This document shows, in pieces, positions 1-11,062 of a DNA stretch of 64,000 bases (positions are counted from its first letter, which is position 1; the number at the start of each line of letters is the position of its first letter). The DNA comes from Pisolithus tinctorius (lineage: Eukaryota; Basidiomycota; Agaricomycetes; Boletales; Pisolithaceae): contig JANFAH010000037.1 of the NCBI GenBank assembly GCA_024663395.1, forward strand, positions 186,001 through 250,000. The letters are read 5' to 3'. Under the pieces are notes generated by a model that saw nothing but the letters and a program-made list of their open reading frames with translations, ran no database searches and was not told the DNA's origin. A program made the position numbers and the translations under genes.

Positions 1-1532
1 CACGTTGTGAAAAATTGATGTAAAACCTACCAAGTCCATCGCTAGGTTTGCAAACCAATGCGCGGGCCATCCCACGATATCGGCAGTCTGCTTCAGATGT
101 ACAGAGGCCACCTCAATCCGGCACGCCAAGTAGACAATACCCATCTCTACCACAGACTGGCGAGATGGGTGTGATTGGCTGGCAATGAATGGCTCCGGAC
201 AATTTTCAAAGGCGGAACGCGGATAATGAACGACTTCCATCAAATCGAGCATATTGACGAGTCGAAGGCCCTGAGACGCTGCACCATACTGGTCCCTTGC
301 AGCTGTGCCCAATTCTCTCGCAATGGCATTCGCAGCATGCACAAGGTGCCTATCGAGGGTGGGATCGAATGGCGTGTCGCTGGGAGCGGTGTTTCCGCGG
401 TAGCGAGATACCGCGGCATGTAAGGCGCGCAGGACTACAATTATCAATGTCAACGGTGTATCAGATTAAGCTCATGCCCATACCCTGATCGCAACGCGGA
501 ACAGGTGCCAATCCCCATTGTTCCATTTGAAGAGATTGCTGTTCGGATGGAAGTTCACCTACATAATCGATGGATATCACCGATCACATGAATGGAACCA
601 AATAAATGCTCACCGTTGCATATTTCTTCGAAAAGATCCCTCATCTCTGATCGTTCAGGCATGCCAAAAGTCAAATGGTTTCCGCCATTGTCCTCATCCG
701 CTGTCAAGTCAAAAGATTCGACGGGTACATTTGAAACGAGCGGGGGAGGTGTTGGTTCCCTCATATCCTGCAATTGAGCAAGCAGGTTAGTCGGACAATT
801 GGGTCGAGGAGATGGGTCCCTCAGATTTGATGATTCGTGGGTGATGGGCAGAGGAGACAGTTCCCGCACATTCTGCAAGTCTGCCAGAAAATCGACCTGC
901 ATAGTCATGTCTTGTGCAGGCGTTGAAGACCCATCCATCCTGTTCAATTTCTCATCTGTGACTGGCGGTGCTGATGGTTCCCGTGCATTCAGCAATTGCT
1001 CGAGTAGATCCATGTTCATACCATCCGCTGGGGGAGCAGTTGGTTCCCGTTCATTCAGGAACCGATTCATCAAGTTTTCGTGCGGGTCCATTACTAGAAA
1101 ATTAGTTTGTTCGTTAGCTTGAAGGGCAATCATGCCAACTCACCAGCCGCGACTCCGCCCTCTTCCAGAGCGGTTGGCTCCCTTTCCTGCAGGAACTGAG
1201 CCAGCAAACTTTCGGATGAATCTATAGCGAAAGAACTTTGCTGTTGAGCTTGGAGAGAAATCATGTTCACTCACCGGCCGCGATATCGATGTTCGACCCC
1301 GCCATATCCGCCCTTCCACTTGAGACAATTGGTGGCAGGGTTGGCTCTCGCAGCTCACGCAGTTGTACTAGCCTCTCCTCCAGATTTTTGGACTGCTTCA
1401 CGCGGGAGCTAGATTGCCTTGGCTCGATTGGTCTTACATTAGCTGTGGATGGCTTAGGTCGCTGGATCCAACAATGAAGACAACCTCACCTTGACGACGG
1501 AAACGAACTTGGCGGGACTGTTCGGCGGACAT
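1..1532 (-). CDS. Multi-exon gene with repeated REPTxPP motifs, unknown function, 3' end outside the window
   Basis: Exons read on the minus strand at about 1532-1490, 1437-1275, 1240-1144, 1093-614, 558-484 and 434 to beyond base 1, with GT..AG introns of 35-58 bp. The start is the ATG at 1532 (MSAEQSRQVRFRRQ). Exons 2-4 hold at least five degenerate copies of a unit like LLxQLxxxREPTxPP (for example QLRELREPTLPP, FLQEREPTALEE, QLLNAREPSAPP, QLQDMREPTPPP). The last exon is globular, with segments such as LRLVNMLDLMEVVHYPRSAFE and VEMGIVYLACRIEVASVHLKQ. I do not recognise the family; this is probably a lineage-specific Agaricomycete protein. The next gene upstream (1960-4524) runs in the same direction. 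No premature stop was seen, so it may be functional. Splice sites were called by eye. Confidence 0.6.
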
Positions 1533-1959
1533 ATTCGACGACGATGGGTTCACTGATAGCTCGATGATCAATCAAGATTTAAACTTGTAGGAACAATGGT
1601 GAGAATATCATTCACACCGTGGGAAGCAAGGTTGGACAATGGCGGATGGAGCCAAATTTTGGGTAACAGCAATACATGGGAGATGAGCAGCAATATCTCC
1701 CTACATAGATAGCTACCAGTCGCTTCCACATGGCCAATACGTAGACCTGTCCCGCTCAGCTCTCCGCTCAATTGTCCTGCTCAACCGTCCTGCTTAACTA
1801 TCCCTCTCTCTGATATCAAAGACGCCTCTCACAACCACCATGGTGTCATGAGCTACCATACATTCCATACACTTGTATTCTAATGTGTAAAACTAGGCTA
1901 AGCCCTCTATACGAGTTCCAAAAAAGGTTTCTGCTCTGAATGTTTGAGGGATTTGACAA
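1533..1959. other. Intergenic region between two minus-strand genes
   Basis: No coding potential or repeat recognised. It should hold the promoter of the REPTxPP gene (start 1532) and the 3' end of the 1960-4524 gene. Nothing specific can be named. Confidence 0.4.
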
Positions 1960-4524
1960 CTACTTCTGCTTTTGATTGCTGCCTGTTTGCTTGCGTGATC
2001 TCTTTGCATCAGGAGATGGAACATCTGCATCTGGCCTTGCAGGGGCCTTTCTGACACGAGGTGACTTCCAGGTGCTCCCAGGGACGCCCTGTTTCACATT
2101 TGCGGATGCTGCATTGGAGGTCGCAGATCCATTATTGTTGGACTTGGACGAGTATTTGGCCCCAGGTCAACGTCGATTCATGTCTGGCTCACTCGATTCT
2201 GACAGAGCCGACTTAACACACAGCGTAAACTTGTTAGCCATGACAACTGATTCAACATGACCGAACTTGCCTTGTGCGTGCGCTTCAGGGCGGATTTCAG
2301 CTTTCCGCCTTTGTTTCTGCTCGTTGACCCCTCCTCAGTTGGGAGGTCAGTGAAAGGAATGCTCTCTAATCCATCTGCATCTGCATATTCTGAGTGGTCC
2401 TGTAGTTCAGTTGTGTACTCGCTCCCTGGGTGCGGATCGGAGTTTGCTGCGAATACAAGTTGCAGCGGGAAGCTCACTATTCAGGGATGTTGCCGATTTC
2501 TTTGAATTGGATAGGGTGGGCAAATAAGTGTCTTCATCAGCTTCATCATCGGAATCATGGCCGTTGCTTTCCCTCCCATTATCGTCAGTTAGCGCTTTAT
2601 TTCATGGACGATGCACCGGGGTGTTTGCATGGGCTGGAGGTGCAGAGAGCCGCTCACTATGGGAACCATCAGCTGGTGGGGGATTTGAGCAGGAACGAGA
2701 AGGGAATGGTGTCTTGGCACGGTTTTGCCTCCTGCCAGATACCTGAAGACCGGAATCACATTAGTGCTGATCTGTGGTGAATGAAAATCACACATGGCGC
2801 ACCTTTTTAGTGGAGGGATCATCTGTTCCAACATCGCTCCCCTCAGCCTCGCCGTGATCATCCAAACTGTCATCTGCGCTATCATCTGCGCTATCATCTG
2901 CACTATCATCCGCACTATCATCCGCACTATCATCCGCCACTCCCTCTTCCCACGCTTTACCCTTGCCCTTGACATTTTTCCTTCCAGGATTCTTTTTGTA
3001 TTTGGGGGCAGGTGTCTTTTGGTATTTCCGCTGCCTCACAAGCTGGAGGGGTACCAAAGTTCTATCCACCAGTGGCTGCAGCTCGCCAGATCGATCGATC
3101 CATTTCTGAAATCCAAACACATCATTTGGATGGGTTTCCTGTCGCTTGCACCAAAAGGACAGCAGCTGGGTAGCTGTTGTCGTCCACATGTGGCTTGGGT
3201 CGCGGTCGAAGGTAAATCCTTCTGGAAGATGGCGGGCTGCTATCATTTCTGCTTGATGATGACCAAAATTCTTGAACGGCACTGCTGACGAGGGATTTCC
3301 GCATGCTAATCCTGATAGCACTCATCAGAGATTGAGGAGACTAAATACTATGGCCACTCACGGTAGTGAGCAGTCATAAATCCGCGAACCGTTTTTTGTA
3401 GTTGGTCCTGGCTAAGGCCCGCGATTTCTCCTATCCAAATCTCTCCATCGGCATTTTTCACCAATTTCACGGAGTCAACCTTGCCCGTCCTCATTGCTTT
3501 GGCCGCTGTCTTTTTCCGAGCATGTTTGGGACTTGACTCGCCATCATGCTCGGGCAGTGTTCCTGGTTCCTCAAATGTTTCCCCAAGGTACTCTCGCCAG
3601 CTTCCTTCCAGTGTGCAGACATCATTGAAGGGGATCCCATCCGCGATTTTGTTATTGAAGTCCATACTGTCATTGCATGAGTCTTACCTAGGCCTAGAGG
3701 AGAATATGGTGGACTCACGTGCATGCCTGTATAGTTCCCTCCTCATTTTTCCACCCAGCCATACACACTATGCGCATTCCGCAATATCTCCACATCTCCA
3801 TCGCAAAGTTTCGGACATACTTGTACCCATACTTGGCTGCATTCCTGGGAACCAGGATAAATTGAAGACTGGGAAGTTGACCTCATAAAATCGCACCTTG
3901 CTTTTGTCTCTGGTGCAGGGCCTTCCCGCCCATTCCACCTTTCCGCTATACCTTCAGCTGCAGCCAATTGTTCCACCGTCAGGTCATCCTGAATAAAAGC
4001 CGTCAATGCATTCTGATACTGTTGGATCTGCTTGCTTCCATGGGTATCGCCTTCTTCTACTTTCATTTTTGCAAGCTTCTCCTGTATTTGCTCTTGGTAC
4101 AATTCGTGGACCACTGCCCGCACAGAGTATTTGTAACTGGATCTAAGGGTAATGCGGGGCTTCTTTGAATGGAGGGGCTTTTTCAACCAATCTTGTATTA
4201 GCTACAAGGGTGCTTTGAATTGTGAGCATCCGAATCAGAACTTTTAGAGCGTACCTTGCACTTCGTCTGGACTTTGCTCCCTCTCAACTCTTTGTTCCTG
4301 TCCAATCCCTGCATCTCCTCCCATATAGATAGCAGAACCGCAGGCTTCTTCTTCTTCCCTGCTTGCCTCCATTCCTGGCGTCGGCGCCCAAGGATCTCCA
4401 ACTCTTCCACTTCAAATGTTTCTTCCTCCCTTTCCCCCACATCTGATGGTTCTATATCTCGCTCACCATCAGCATCATCTCTTTCCGTCTGATCCCAGGT
4501 GTCTGATTCATACTGGGACTCCAT
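1960..4524 (-). CDS. Multi-exon hypothetical protein with acidic ADDS repeats, lineage-specific family
   Basis: Exons on the minus strand: about 4524-4255, 4201-3897, 3844-3719, 3666-3362, 3311-2803, then further exons from 2752 to the stop at 1960. Introns of about 45-55 bp have GT..AG ends. The start MESQYESDTWDQTERDD leads an acidic N-terminus, followed by a globular region (RWNGREGPAPETKAR, KYGYKYVRNFAMEMWRYCGM, MAGWKNEEG, DFNNKIADGIPFNDV, GFMTAHYR, PSHMWTTTATQLLSFWCKRQ) and a long charged low-complexity tail with ADDS repeats and basic KRS-type stretches. From memory this resembles an uncharacterised family common in Agaricomycete genomes, often near KDZ transposons. Exon joins after 2752 are uncertain, and one frame reads a stop near 2610 that is either a missed intron or decay. 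Function unknown; nuclear location is only suggested by the charge pattern. Confidence 0.55.
2869..2940 (-). repeat. 12-bp coding microsatellite (ADDS)n
   Basis: Tandem 12-bp units of the type atcatctgcgct / atcatccgcact encode about six Ala-Asp-Asp-Ser copies in exon 5 of the 1960-4524 gene. Copies differ mainly by C/T. Length is likely to vary between strains (inference). Confidence 0.85.
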
Positions 4525-5124
4525 GGAGTATGATGTGGTATGATGTATAATGGTGTATAATAGATGGTTGGCTACTAAGTTTTTTCGTGCCCTTGTTTGG
4601 TCTCAATGCATTTCAGTACTAGTGCAGTCATGCCAAGGAATTCGTTTGGACCTCCATGAAGCAACCGAAATATCCAATCAGGCTGATCTCTTTGACAGGA
4701 GCTCCATGAAGCGACTGAAATATCCAATCAGGCTGATCTCTTTGACAGGATCCCGCCCAAAGGCGGATTAGCTCCCGGTTTGCATCCGGGCTGTCAGTTG
4801 GCTTGCCCAATCATATCCATACTTATATTGATACCGAACATCTCGTTTCACCTACATCAGCTAATATAGCATCCAAATTCACCATCATAATCCAGGCAAT
4901 GCACCCAGGTAATGTTGCAGCAGGAAGGGAATGTGCAGGCAGGGATTGAGCAGTAATAAGAAGGCAGCGCCATGCATTGCGCGAGGCCGGTGTAGTTGCA
5001 TTTGTATTTATGCCCTGACATGTGTTAAGGTACCGACATCCATAGAGCTAAATGATAAAGCGACTTGCACTAGCAGTAGCATTTCTAACAACCGACCTCA
5101 TACTGTCAAATCAGCAACCTCCAG
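4525..5124. other. Divergent intergenic region between the hypothetical gene and the KDZ transposase
   Basis: About 600 bp between the minus-strand start at 4524 and the proposed KDZ start at 5125. No convincing ORF. It contains the 50-bp tandem duplication listed separately. It would hold the promoters of both genes. No terminal inverted repeat of a KDZ element was recognised here. Confidence 0.4.
4652..4751. repeat. Tandem duplication, 2 x 50 bp
   Basis: Two adjacent 50-bp copies start at 4652 and 4702 (ctccatgaagc... to ...tttgacagga). They differ at only a few positions and lie upstream of the KDZ gene. Confidence 0.85.
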
Positions 5125-8100
5125 ATGGCCAAGGGAAGCACTCAAAAGGGCATGAGAATGATTGGTCCTACCCCGGGCCATCGGGTGAAGCAGCTGGAAG
5201 TCAAGACTCGGAGAACTGGAGGTAGATATAGATCGCGATCAAACAGCCAGATCCAACAACCCCTGTCCATTCTCCCCAATCCTCGCCATCCAAGCATTCA
5301 AGGTCTTGCTCCCACAAGTACTTTGATGCATGGGCGGATTCAGCCTTCGACGGACATGAAAGCATGAGCCCACCGGTCCAGCAGCTGATGTTACCGCGGA
5401 AAAAGGTATGCAGCAGTTCACTAACCTGAAAGCAGACTTCACATGGTGTGTCAGATGCAGAACGATTACATCCGCGAATGGGTTCCACGGAAGGGGGAGT
5501 TCTTGAAGATACTCCTGGAGCTGGAAGCCTCCCCAGAGCCAAGGAACTGCACCTGGTGTGGCAATGACGGGGTGTACAGATGTCCGGATTGCTTGCATCA
5601 GCCCCTATTCTGCACAGAATGTTGCTGGAAGAGTCATGAGAGCCTGCCTTTCCACAGGATCCAACAGTGGACAGGGGACTTCTATGAGGAATCCGCCCTC
5701 CATATGGTGAGAGATCAGTTGGTTGCCCAGAATTACATTCACATCAAGACCCACAGACTGGCGTTCGGTTGCACCTGGGACATGGTGGAGCACCCTGTCC
5801 CCATGCGATCGCACAAGCCCAGCAAGCAGCAGGTGAACCTCTGCCCATGGATGATCAAGAGTGGGAAGATGTGGAAGATATCGAAGAAAACCCAAAGCAC
5901 CTCCATCCTCCAGCATGGTCAAGATATCTCACCGTTGTGGATGTCACAGGTGTTCATTTCATTGTAGTGAATTGGTGTGAATGCGAGACTGCAGAAGCCC
6001 GATACATACAGTTACTCAGAGCCAAACTATTTCCCTCAATGTTCGAGAAGCCAAGCACCACATTCACATTCGCGGTTCTGGATGACTTCCTGAGGGACAA
6101 CCTGGAATGTGGAACGTCCGGTATGAACTATTACAGCAAGTTGCGTCGGATCACATCCAGTGTGTTTCCACACCTCGTTCCAGTAAGATTTGGTATTTTG
6201 GTTCCAAGTGTTGGAATATCTGAAGGGTCAATCAGGATAGATACCGTGAGCTTCTACGGGTTGCGTGGAAATGGCGATACCTCAAGCTGCTTAAATGGAA
6301 TGGATTCCACGGGACAACCAGGTCAGCAGAGAAAGGCGGACTGGCATTATTTTGCGCAGCATGCCCCCAGCCTGGAATAAATGTTGATACCAATGAGGAT
6401 TTGGACCAGTAAGCTGCTCCAATACTGCAATCCTCATATGCTGACCTTCTCCAGCTGGTGGTTCACCCACACAGTAGTAATGGACGGAAACTTTAAAGCG
6501 GAACACATGCATGAGCGGAAATCTGAAGATCAAGTGCGGTTGATGGACGGACTAGGTTATATGGTGACCAATCCACAATACGCGGACTATTTGAAGGCCA
6601 CTCCACATATCGCGGAGGTATGAATTAATTCAACCCGTGCAAAACTTGATCTGAGCTCAGGCACAGAAATCCACCTGCAACAACCACAGAGCTATCAGTC
6701 AGGCAAATGCAGCCCGAGGAAAGCTTCATGCGACCGGAATTGGGGCGACTGCATGCGCACGGCACGGTGTAGGGAGCCGTATACTCCCTGAGGCTGGAAC
6801 AGGAATCTGTCACTAAATTCCGCAGGCCTCTACGACAAACCCGTTTCGGAGTTTTTCGGAATTTTTTTCCGCTCGTGTCCTCGCGTTTCCTCCCATCCCC
6901 TGTCCCCTTCGGAGTCTCTACCGACCTTCAGCGTGTCGCTATGCCGCATTCGCGCAGAGTCATCCGGAGTTCAGTAGCCGTGCCATCGCTCAGCCACGTC
7001 ACCAGTCATCCGTGCCACTTACCTCTAAAAAAACCCCGGTTTCCCCTGTCGCCCTAAATTCCGCAAGCTGGACTTCGTGCCAGTACGCTACGCTCTGCCC
7101 TCCTGTGCCACTCAGCTCCACCTCCCACTTGTACGCATACTCTCGTTCTGTTGGAAGATACCCCTTACTGTTGTCCCGTTCTTACTCTTGTCTACTACCC
7201 ACCGGACTATTTCACGTGCATCTGTATTTCGCTGATGTCTGACGTCCTTCCCTTTATTTTCCGGTCTTTTAGTTTTTCCGCCCCACCTTACTCCGACTCG
7301 TACCTACTTTCCCTGTACTATATAATTCCGCCATAGCGTCGGAAATATGACACCCACCTTTTGAGTCGCTATCCGTGTGTGTTCTGCGAGTTCGAGAGTT
7401 TCGAGAGTCTAAAGTGCGTACATAGAGTCTGCTGCGTCTTCAGTGTCCCCAGAGGTCTTCGTGTCTCTTGCATCCTCCAGCCCTGCACACCTAATCCCGT
7501 GTCCCTTTCGCTTCGAATTCGCTCCTCTTGACGCGTAGCGACCCCCTCGGAATTTCATATACCCATCTTGCTGCTCCTCACGCATCTACATCTGCCCGGA
7601 ATTAAATTCCGCGACTCTCGCTCGAATTTCCCCACCGCTTCTAAGCCCTTTCTCGACCTCTCCTTCCACACAGTACCCCTTGGGACGATCCTAGGGAATT
7701 CTCCCTTCACCCTTCCTCTAGTCGCACGCTTCCCAGAAGTCGTGTCTCACAACGGATGCTTTTATCCGCATTGTGTTGTTGATTTCCAAAAGGAGAAAGG
7801 TATGAGGTTGAATCGTCGATTTTGACACCCGCTGATGGCGCTGCAGACAGTTGAACATGGACTACTCTTTGGCAAATGTGTTGGGATACAATATGGAAGG
7901 GATCAAACAAGTGGTTTGCTTCTACGACATTAACTGCTCCTACATGACGAATCTGCGGAAGCATGTGGGTCGAAGTGAGTTGATTGATATCCCGTCGTCG
8001 CTTCGGATTATCCCTGGAATCGGCATATGGCATGTGCATGGGCACAAGAAGGAATGTTATGCATGGTATGCCCTGCTGTTCATCAAGGGGGCCGGATGGG

Positions 8101-9747
8101 TAGACGGAGAAATCATTGAAACGTTGTGGTCCGTCCTTAACGTGGCATCCACATCTGCACGCGGGATGACCTCACCACATCGCCAAGAACTGCTGGATTT
8201 CCAGATGAATGATTCCAACTTCATGAAGATGATTCGGATTGGTTAGTCTGAGGATCCACTTGCAGCGCACTCTCTGACATCCAAGATTAAGCGGATAGCC
8301 TATCGCGGAAGCTCAAAGCAGCTCGAGCAGCAGCGCCATTGGCGAGGCAGGCATATATAAAGCTAGATGAAGCCTTGACTGCAGAGCAGCGAGACAGCTG
8401 GCGAACGCAAGAGATTCGTGCACTGCAAGATTGCGTCGACGACCCATCTGCCATGGACATCTTCGAAGTTCAATTAAGGGCAGGTATGGCGTCCGCCTTT
8501 TTGGATAAATGCAAAATACTTACATATCACGAGAAGCACCAACAGTGCGTGCCATCAAACTAGCGTTATTGGAGGAACCAAGACCCAGCGGAAGCCTACA
8601 TGGAGCGGCTAGTTGGCTAGCACGCGGTTTACGCTTAGAAGAGGCCATAACCTCACTTCACATGGACAGAAAGGACGTCAGGGAACGGGCATCAGAATTG
8701 AAAAAATTGGCTATGGCACGCTGTGCTGATCGCATTTCATCTGAACAATTGGGTTTTATCACGGATGCCGTGATTTACTTGAAGCTGCACCTTGAAGCGG
8801 GCTCCAACACTTCCGCCAGCGAATCCGTACAGCCGACTGCGTTTCTTGACGCAAATTCCGAGCAGGATTATGCTTTGGATGATGGTTGGCTGGACGATGT
8901 GGGGGATGAGTTGCCCGCCTCAGACAGAACCCTGGCAGGACTGCAGGACAAATTGCCGCTTCCATCCGCTCTTGGCATTGACGCATGTCAAGCTCAAGGG
9001 CTTCAAAATCTTGCAGAAATGGAGCTGAAGCTTCGCACAGGTCAAGCTAATGATGCGCTACATGGCCTCCGTCTTACATTGGCAGACAAGGCGGCTGTCT
9101 TTCGGGGGGTGGTGCGCATAGCTAAGAGCTATTCTACGAAAACTCGGGCCTGGGATATGATCCGCACTATCAATGTCTCAGTAAAAAAACAGGCCACGAT
9201 TTATAATCGATGCAGAGATGCCATGGTTGCACTTGGCGCAGGTGCAGATATCTTAGGACGTTATCAAGAGCTTCATAAAGAAGACCTGGCTGTGCAGACA
9301 GCGGCCTTCTCCCAAAATGCACAGGAGCACCGCGGAACCCATCTTCCATGGTTTTGGTCAATCGACGTCCCGCAGGACACAGAATCAAAGAGTTGGATGT
9401 CTGAATGTATGTTGACCTTACTGTTCAACAGTGCTTTAAGGTTGATGAACTTTCTTCAATTAGTTTATCGCATTCATTGGCTGCGAGCAAAATCCGTCAA
9501 AGATCGTTGGGAAGAAGAGGAAGAGCTCGTAATATCAGAATTTAAATGGGCTATAAGTTTCTTCAGATTTCGAGCAAAAGAATGGCAGAAGATACAGATG
9601 GGAAGCAGCGCTATTGGAGCTCCTGGGGTGCGGTGTTATGCAGCGAGGCAGGGGATGATGTATTCGAGGTTGGCCGAGCATGCCAAATGCAAATGGCAGG
9701 CCATGAATGCGACTGATATTCAGTTTGTCCTGGAGAAAGATTTGTAG
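5125..9747 (+). pseudogene. KDZ-family DDE transposase with CxC2 cysteine cluster, interrupted by a solo LTR
   Basis: Exons: about 5125-5406 (frame uncertain inside), 5456-5706, 5757-6182, 6236-6408, 6455-6617, 6661-6767, then after the LTR 7752-7799, about 7849-8241, 8292-8483 and 8534-9747. Introns are 43-55 bp. The CxC2 cluster (CTWCGNDGVYRCPDC, FCTECCWKSHESLPFH) lies in exon 2. The core has VVMDGNFKAEH, GIGATACARHGCF, VCFYDINCSYM and GEIIETLWS; the two Asp and one Glu in these motifs are the likely catalytic DDE residues of KDZ enzymes (family knowledge). The enzyme would cut and insert its own DNA element in the nucleus. The 984-bp LTR at 6768 breaks the exon encoding ARHGCF; without it and one ACGG copy the frame is continuous. 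The N-terminal exon and the junction near 7799 do not splice cleanly, so other damage is possible. Confidence 0.85.
6768..7751 (+). mobile_element. Solo LTR (family A) inserted in the KDZ gene, 4-bp duplication ACGG
   Basis: A 984-bp unit starts TGTAGGGAGCC and ends GTGTCTCACA, flanked by ACGG at 6764-6767 and 7752-7755. Removing it with one ACGG rejoins the KDZ codons cgg-cac-gga-tgc (RHGC) in frame, which proves the boundaries. A TATA-like actatataat at about 7315 suggests plus orientation. A second copy lies at 48970-49962 in reverse orientation. No internal region or protein remains, so it arose by LTR-LTR recombination (established route to solo LTRs). Confidence 0.9.
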
Positions 9748-11062
9748 TTAAATGTTAGCTCAATGTGAACCTGCAGTTTCCGTCCCCCGCCCTTGCATTC
9801 CGCCCTGTAGCTGATGGGCGGGTCAGCGGGTACTTCACAGGAGACGTCCAGTGGCAAGCTAGCCCATTTATTCACCTTTCGCATGTTTTATTTCCATTGT
9901 GGATATGTCTGGTATGACATGAGTATGTATATCATCTGTCGTGAAAGGCTCATGTGTCTGCGGGCTGAGATGAACGGCAACAAACCATTGTTGGGAAACA
10001 GAATATTTATTGCTCACTGCAGAGGGTGAATTGGGCACTAGTGACTGGCTGAATGCCCTTGGTTGTATTTCCGTCTCCTGAGAAATATTTATCCGCTCAT
10101 TTGCCAAGCTTCCGCCTATCGAAATACATTGGCTCCTGCAATAGCAGAATGCAACTTTTTCCCTGAATTGAACCTTGCAAATCTCACACTCCGCTCGTTT
10201 GCACATGTCCCACCTGTGGGCATACCTTGGATCCTACGTTAGCGCAATGAGAATATTGCTTTGCATTTGCATCCGATGACCAATTTCTCTCAGCCTTGTA
10301 TCTCACACAGTCCGCTCACTTTGAAGGGTTCCGTCTATCAGGATCCATCGAATGCCATGTTAGCAGGTCGAGACAGTCCATATCAGCCTTGCATATTGCG
10401 CAGGCTGCTCATTTGGAAGGGTTCCGTCTATCGGGATCTGCGGAATGCTGTTTTCGCAGGCTGACATCTTCCTTTGCATTGTCATCCTATTATTAGCCGT
10501 TATCTTGTTTTGTAACTCCCAAGTGAACGCTGTAAATAGCATAGCCGCTCGTTCGCTAGGTGTCTGTCTATTGGGATTCATCAGCGGCTGTCTTAGCAGA
10601 CTCAGATGTTTCTATCGGGATCCACGGAATGCTGTTTTCGCAGGCTGACATCTTTCTTTGCATTGTTATCCTATTATTAGCCGTTATCGTGTTTTGTAAA
10701 TCCCAAGTGAACGCTGCAAATAGCATAGCCCGTGCATTCGGGTTCCGTCTATCAGGCTCCATCGACTCCAGTTTTAGCAGAATGAGACCATCCCCCTGTC
10801 TCATTTTATAAGTTTCATGTTAACTATGCTATATCGCAAAGCCATGCATTCGCTAAGCTTCCGCCTATCGGGATACATCAGCGGTTGTTTTAGTAGAATG
10901 AGATTATCCTTCGCAATTCTGTTGGCTGTCTAGCCATTATTGTCTTTTTCTCACTCTTAAATAAAGGTTGAATATACGATGCAGCAGGAGTGGTCAATTA
11001 AAACGGAAATATAAAATGACATCGTATGTACCGTGGAGGAGTAAAATGATAGACAGCCTCAT
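9748..11062. repeat. Degenerate tandem repeats, no gene
   Basis: From about 10055 to 10925 a degenerate unit recurs, with a consensus near TTCCGTCTATCGGGATCCATC followed by a part like GTTTTAGCAGAATGAGA. Copies are visible near 10107, 10329, 10421, 10551, 10607, 10740 and 10857. A longer segment (10443-10551) is repeated almost exactly at about 10627-10728, a period near 184 bp. 9748-10054 holds the KDZ 3' flank and nothing else recognised. Confidence 0.6.

Noticed and set aside
1..9747. The two minus-strand genes at 1-4524 as cargo of the KDZ transposon
   Set aside because: No terminal inverted repeats or 8-bp duplications were found that would enclose them with the transposase; the proximity alone is not enough.
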